Of a stretch of DNA of 64,000 nt, positions 60,814 through 64,000 are shown one piece after another. The translations under genes were made by a program, and so were the position numbers. The DNA is taken from contig NW_006921536.1 in assembly GCF_000340215.1 (NCBI RefSeq), positions 3,743,092 through 3,807,091 of the forward strand, written 5' to 3'. This DNA comes from Pseudocercospora fijiensis CIRAD86. Its lineage: Eukaryota > Ascomycota > Dothideomycetes > Mycosphaerellales > Mycosphaerellaceae. The notes under the pieces are model-generated. The model was not told the DNA's origin. It saw only the letters and a list, made by a program, of their open reading frames with translations, and did not search any database. Positions within the stretch are counted from its first letter, which is position 1, and the number at the start of each line of letters is the position of its first letter.

Positions 60814-61078
60814 AAAGGGTATTATATAGTCTATACGGGAGTTTATTTTATTAGTAGAGGGGTAAAGTTTAGTTATAGGTTTAGAAAAGTCTACTATAGA
60901 ATACGTAATTCTATATTATATATACGAATACCCTTTATTACTAGTAGTAACAAAGGGTGTTATCTAGTCTGTACGTGAGTTTATTTTATTAGTAGAGGGG
61001 CTGGAAAGCTTAGTTGCGGGTTTAGGCTGCGGAGCACGTGATTCTATATCACATGCACGAATACCCTTTGTTACTGGT
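60814..61078. repeat. Tandem duplication, one copy RIP-altered, one intact
   Basis: Copy 1 (60814-60945) and copy 2 (60952-61078) share GAGTTTATTTTATTAGTAGA and other segments. Both start AAAGGGT and end ACCCTTT, so each unit has short inverted ends. Copy 2 keeps GGCTGGAAAGCTTAGTTGCG and CACATGCACG where copy 1 has GGTAAAGTTTAGTTATA and TATATATACG. This marks the RIP boundary just upstream of GET4. Confidence 0.92.
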
Positions 61079-61215
61079 CTGAGTGGAGATAGGGGCTGTC
61101 GCTAGTCGTCAGCAGGCGTGGAAGCTCAACCTGGAATACAACAACCTTGGAAGCTTGCTGTCTTCACGAGACATCCTTAATCGATCGACTCTCTCTCATT
61201 GAGCACATACCCGAT

Positions 61216-62290
61216 ATGTCTGCTAAGATACAAAAAGTATTAGCCAGGCAGAAGGCGAAGTGTGGAACATGCATGCCTCAGAAAATGCTTGCAAGACTAA
61301 CACTTGTGTAGAATCGAAGAGGGTGACTTCTACGAAGCACACCAACAACTCCTTACCATCGCCAACCGATATGTCAAATCCTCCTCCTACGCCGACGCAA
61401 TAGAGCTCCTCTCCTCGGGCGCAACTCTTCTCTTAAAAGCCGGCGCAGGCTCCTCTGGTGCCGATCTGTGCACATACCTCATCGACATTTACCAGAAATC
61501 CGAAGTGAAGCCCGACACTGCGAATAAGGCGAGGCTGCTCAGCTTACTACGCGCCTTCCCTCTCAACGAACCAGGGAAGAAGAAATTCGTCGCTGGAATC
61601 GTAGAGTGGAGTTCGAAAAATGGCGAGTTTCCAGCAGGTGATCCCGAATTGCACCATGTGATCGGAACACTTTACGCAGAAGAGGGAGAAGTGTACGACG
61701 CAGAACGTCACCTGACGCTGGGAACAAGCGACAGTGCTGCTGTCTTTGCGGATATGGAATATAGATGGTACGAGACGGACGAGCCGAGCACTGCAAGCCA
61801 CTATGCTGCGCGAGCTGTATTTCCCTACCTCTTGGTCGGCAACACGAGGGCAGCGAATAAAACCCTGCTCCTTTTCACCTCACGACTAAGCACTTCGCAT
61901 CCTGGCCTTGGAGTTCAGAGCATATCAAGCCCAAGCAGCGACATCCGTATATATCCATCTCTACCTCTTCTCAACTTTCTTGGACTGCTGCTTCTCGCAA
62001 TTCAACGCGGCTCCGCCGATCTTTTCAAGACACTCAAATCGCACTACGGAACACATCTCAAGGAAGTGTCGACGTGGGACGAACCCATGTTGCAGGTCGG
62101 CGAGATGTACTTTGGCATCAAGATTCCAAGCCAAAGCAATCCGATGATGGACATGATGAGCAGCCTGCTGATGGGAGGCAGCAATCCCTTCGCGGCCAAG
62201 AAGCGAGAACCGCAGAGAGTGCAGGCTGCGGGAAGTGAGAAGCCGAGTGGAGCTGGAACGCCTCAGCCTCCTGCGCCGGGGGTAGATTGA
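61216..62290 (+). CDS. GET4: Get4: adaptor of the GET/TRC pathway for tail-anchored proteins
   Basis: Get4 binds Get5 and hands newly made tail-anchored membrane proteins from the Sgt2 chaperone complex to the ATPase Get3 in the cytosol. The coding sequence is join(61216..61259, 61312..62290), 340 residues; yeast and human homologues have about 310-330. Exon 1 gives MSAKIQKVLARQKA and exon 2 continues with IEEGDFYEAHQQLLTIANRY (residue 16 on), the conserved start of the Get4 alpha-solenoid (PF04190). Further family segments are SGATLLLKAGAGSSGADL (about 50-67), the GTLYAEEGEVYDAERHL helix pair, and SNPMMDMMSSLLMGGSNPF (about 290-308), followed by a disordered Pro/Ala-rich tail. The start was chosen because it is the first ATG in a leader with CTCTCTCT just upstream, and it joins the conserved frame through a good intron. 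It lies about 140 bp from the RIP-altered zone but is itself intact. Confidence 0.93.
61260..61311 (+). other. GET4 intron 1
   Basis: A 52-nt intron: donor GTGTGG, branch site CTAAC at about 61296-61301, acceptor GTGTAG. Removal joins AA|A into one Lys codon and links the initiator ATG to the conserved frame. Size and branch site are typical of filamentous fungi. Confidence 0.85.
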
Positions 62291-62859
62291 CGGTTGACGA
62301 AGGACTGGTAATTGCAGAATCAATTGCGCAGTTGCCTATGTGCCCAATGAACCGATTTTGGAGATTTAGCGCATTGCCTGAGGCGGTCCCAGCAGCTTTA
62401 CCCGTCTGTATATCGACTGTCCGCCCTTTCCTCGCTCGACGCTCAGCTTGTGCAGCTTGAGAGAATGCCACGCGAGCATGCTTGAATTGCCCAGACCTAG
62501 AACTCGCATACCAGGTGGGCTAAATCTTCGTTGGTGAAGAGCAGAAGCAACTCCAGGAAGTGAGGCTGTATAAAGGCGAGCCTACAGGAAGGCAGCTCGA
62601 CATGTAGGGCCCACTTTTCTCCCCGAGCTATCTTTTCATTGTTCTCTGCAACCGCAGCCTGAGATCTGATGAATACCTCTTACGCAGACTCGACTGGGCT
62701 CTCAAGCCTCGGATTTGATCAATTCACAGATTTTACCGTCCTTCAATTGAAGGGCTGGAACCAGGGATGAGTCTATCACAGGACTGGACTTGGATGCTCG
62801 AACAGGTGAATGCACTTTATGCACAGATCTTTGAGGTCATTTACTCGCAAGCTCTGTAA
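62291..62859. other. Intergenic region between convergent genes
   Basis: Contains the 3' untranslated regions of GET4 and of the RS-protein gene. No conserved frame is seen; base composition is normal and unaffected by RIP. Confidence 0.6.
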
Positions 62860-63603
62860 TCATCTACCATCCCTAGACCGGTTCTCCCTCCTTTCTCTCC
62901 TCCACTGCTCCTGCTCCTTTAGCGCGTTTTCTTCATGATGCGTATCTCGCCCGATCTTTTTATACCACTCTACTGCGAAGAATCCAGTACACAAAGCTTC
63001 GGCGTATGGCAACCATCCTGCGGCGCTCATGCTTCCTTGCCTCACAGATCCTACGGCTACACCACTGGCTGCAGCAAGTGCCATACGCTTTCCCTTACGG
63101 CCCATCCACGGTCCAGGTTCGTTACGAGCTCGGAAAGCCTCCAGCGCAGCACCGAGTGCGGCACATTTCGCTGCCTTCTTGAGAGTGTACTTGTCTTTCG
63201 GCCGATCTGGGTCGTCCTGAGGTGAATAGCGTGGACGACTTCGGCTCCGACTCGGACCATGAGAACGACTTCGACTCCGGCTGTGGGTGCGACTATGTCC
63301 ATGTCTGCGTGCCCGGTCATGGTGTGATCTCCCATCATCGCTGCGGCTGCGGCTGCGGCTGCTGCTCATGCCGCGCTCCTTTCCTACACTGCGAGATGAT
63401 CGTGTATGCGAGGCACGCCATCTGTCGCTGTCGTCTCTATCTCTATAATACAAAGCATTCTGGTATGGTATATAACCGCTCTCTCTCCTGGGACGTTCCA
63501 TCAGTCCAGCATAATTTAGGGATGGCGGTCTGCTTCGGGGCGATGGGGTGCGCTCTTTAGGGCCTGGAGAATATCCTGGCCACATGGGATTCGCTCTGTC
63601 CAT
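62860..63603 (-). CDS. RS-rich protein with a fungal Ala/Gly-rich C-terminal region, function unknown
   Basis: A 247-residue frame from the ATG at 63603 to TGA at 62860, with no intron needed. Residues about 1-60 are Pro/Arg-rich (GPKERTPSPRSRPPSLNYAG); residues about 65-125 are Arg/Ser and His-rich repeats (SRSRSRSDD, SRTHSRSRSRSHGPSRSRSR); residues about 139-215 are an ordered-looking segment, KAAKCAALGAALEAFRARNE then PGPWMGRKGKRMALAAASG and GSMSAAGWLPYAEALCTGFF. The AFRxRxEPGPWxGxKGKR pattern is seen at the end of many fungal RS-type hypothetical proteins; its function is not known to me. The C-terminus is charged (RRERRENRSRDGR). RS repeats suggest phosphorylation by SR kinases or nuclear localisation, but that is inference. 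It is convergent with GET4, with no sign of co-regulation. Confidence 0.8.
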   Translation of the reverse strand: MDRANPMWPGYSPGPKERTPSPRSRPPSLNYAGLMERPRRESGYIPYQNALYYRDRDDSDRWRASHTRSSRSVGKERGMSSSRSRSRSDDGRSHHDRARRHGHSRTHSRSRSRSHGPSRSRSRPRYSPQDDPDRPKDKYTLKKAAKCAALGAALEAFRARNEPGPWMGRKGKRMALAAASGVAVGSVRQGSMSAAGWLPYAEALCTGFFAVEWYKKIGRDTHHEENALKEQEQWRRERRENRSRDGR

Positions 63604-63825
63604 GTCGGCGAGAATGCTGTGCAGAGTCGCATGGACGCTGTGAGATTCTGTGTTCCCGTAGAACTTGCGAATGGGTGCAACGAGGCCTCACGAGATGCGG
63701 TGAAAGGAGGGCGAGCCGAGCAATACAACCAAGGCAAACAAATAATATCACCAGTAGTTGATGATGCGCGACTGATGACCTGACCTACTGCAAGATTGGA
63801 AAGTATAACGGTAAATGGAATTGCC

Positions 63826-63834
63826 TTTATAAAG
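63826..63834 (-). promoter_or_regulatory. TATA-like element upstream of the RS-protein gene
   Basis: The minus strand reads CTTTATAAAGG about 225 bp upstream of the ATG at 63603. Position and sequence fit a core promoter; no other support. Confidence 0.35.
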
Positions 63835-63837
63835 CTA

Positions 63838-63863
63838 GCGTGCGTGCGTGCGTGCGTGCGTGC
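63838..63863. repeat. (TGCG)n microsatellite
   Basis: Six perfect GCGT/TGCG units and a degenerate end (TGCATAC). It lies directly next to the TATA-like element, so length changes could affect promoter spacing. Confidence 0.95.
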
Positions 63864-64000
63864 ATACAGATGTGCTTCGTTTCGTTGGTGAAGATGGCAG
63901 GAGTTTGAGAGTGTAGGATGTGGCATTTCGTGTTCCGAGAAGCAATCCCAGAGTACCCAAGTGTGTCTGAGTCAGGCACCCGGAACTCCATGCAAACTGG
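63864..64000. other. Upstream region, nothing recognised
   Basis: Normal base composition and no supported feature to the end of the window. Confidence 0.5.

Noticed and set aside
1..61000. Centromere or telomere repeats
   Set aside because: No telomeric TTAGGG array is present; the content is explained by dispersed transposons.
61547..61801. Minus-strand open stretches within GET4
   Set aside because: Antisense shadows of a well-supported conserved gene.
63222..63560. Plus-strand open stretch rich in Cys/Asp
   Set aside because: Antisense of the Arg/Ser repeats of the RS-protein gene.

Overview
This window is fungal: most likely a filamentous ascomycete (Pezizomycotina), probably a Dothideomycete. 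The evidence is a short 52-nt intron with a CTAAC branch site, a Get4 orthologue, and about 60 kb of transposons carrying a repeat-induced point mutation (RIP) signature. CpA and TpG are strongly depleted, TpA is in excess, CpG is largely kept, and almost every transposon reading frame is broken by TAG or TAA. The species assignment is inference.

Layout. (1) 1-4310 is the right part of a hAT DNA transposon (hAT-1). (2) 4311-21152 holds three chromovirus-type Gypsy elements. Gypsy-C (+, 6795-13911, complete, 5-bp target duplication CTATT) lies inside Gypsy-A (-, 4311-6794 and 13912-14380). Gypsy-A is also cut by hAT-1 and appears to lie inside Gypsy-B (-, 14381-21152). (3) 21153-23504 is an unidentified transposon remnant. 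(4) 23505-58628 is bounded by related inverted termini and holds a Plavaka-type (CACTA-like) transposase gene in three pieces. The pieces are separated by a complete 9.6-kb hAT (hAT-2, 42126-51717, 8-bp duplication CTTAGTAG) and a complete Tad1-like LINE (53088-57959, 14-bp duplication). Without those insertions the element would be about 20.6 kb, which is very large for its type; it also holds a helicase-like reading frame, several tandem arrays and a 208-bp hairpin. (5) A small RIP-free island at about 35.19-35.99 kb carries the 5' part of an ordinary host-like gene that runs into an assembly gap. (6) 58629-60950 is RIP-altered DNA without a recognised gene. (7) From about 60.95 kb the sequence is normal, with GET4 (61216-62290, one intron) and a convergent gene for an RS-rich protein (62860-63603, minus).

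There are two 100-N gaps (35847-35946 and 45988-46087), so the window is three contigs joined in a scaffold. Long-range claims crossing those gaps, above all the extent of the Plavaka-like element, depend on the scaffold being right.

The functional content is small: a tail-anchored protein targeting factor (GET4), an unidentified RS protein and a truncated unknown gene. The rest is a silenced transposon graveyard whose insertion order can be read from target-site duplications, and where RIP can be seen acting on one copy of a tandem duplication beside an untouched copy.
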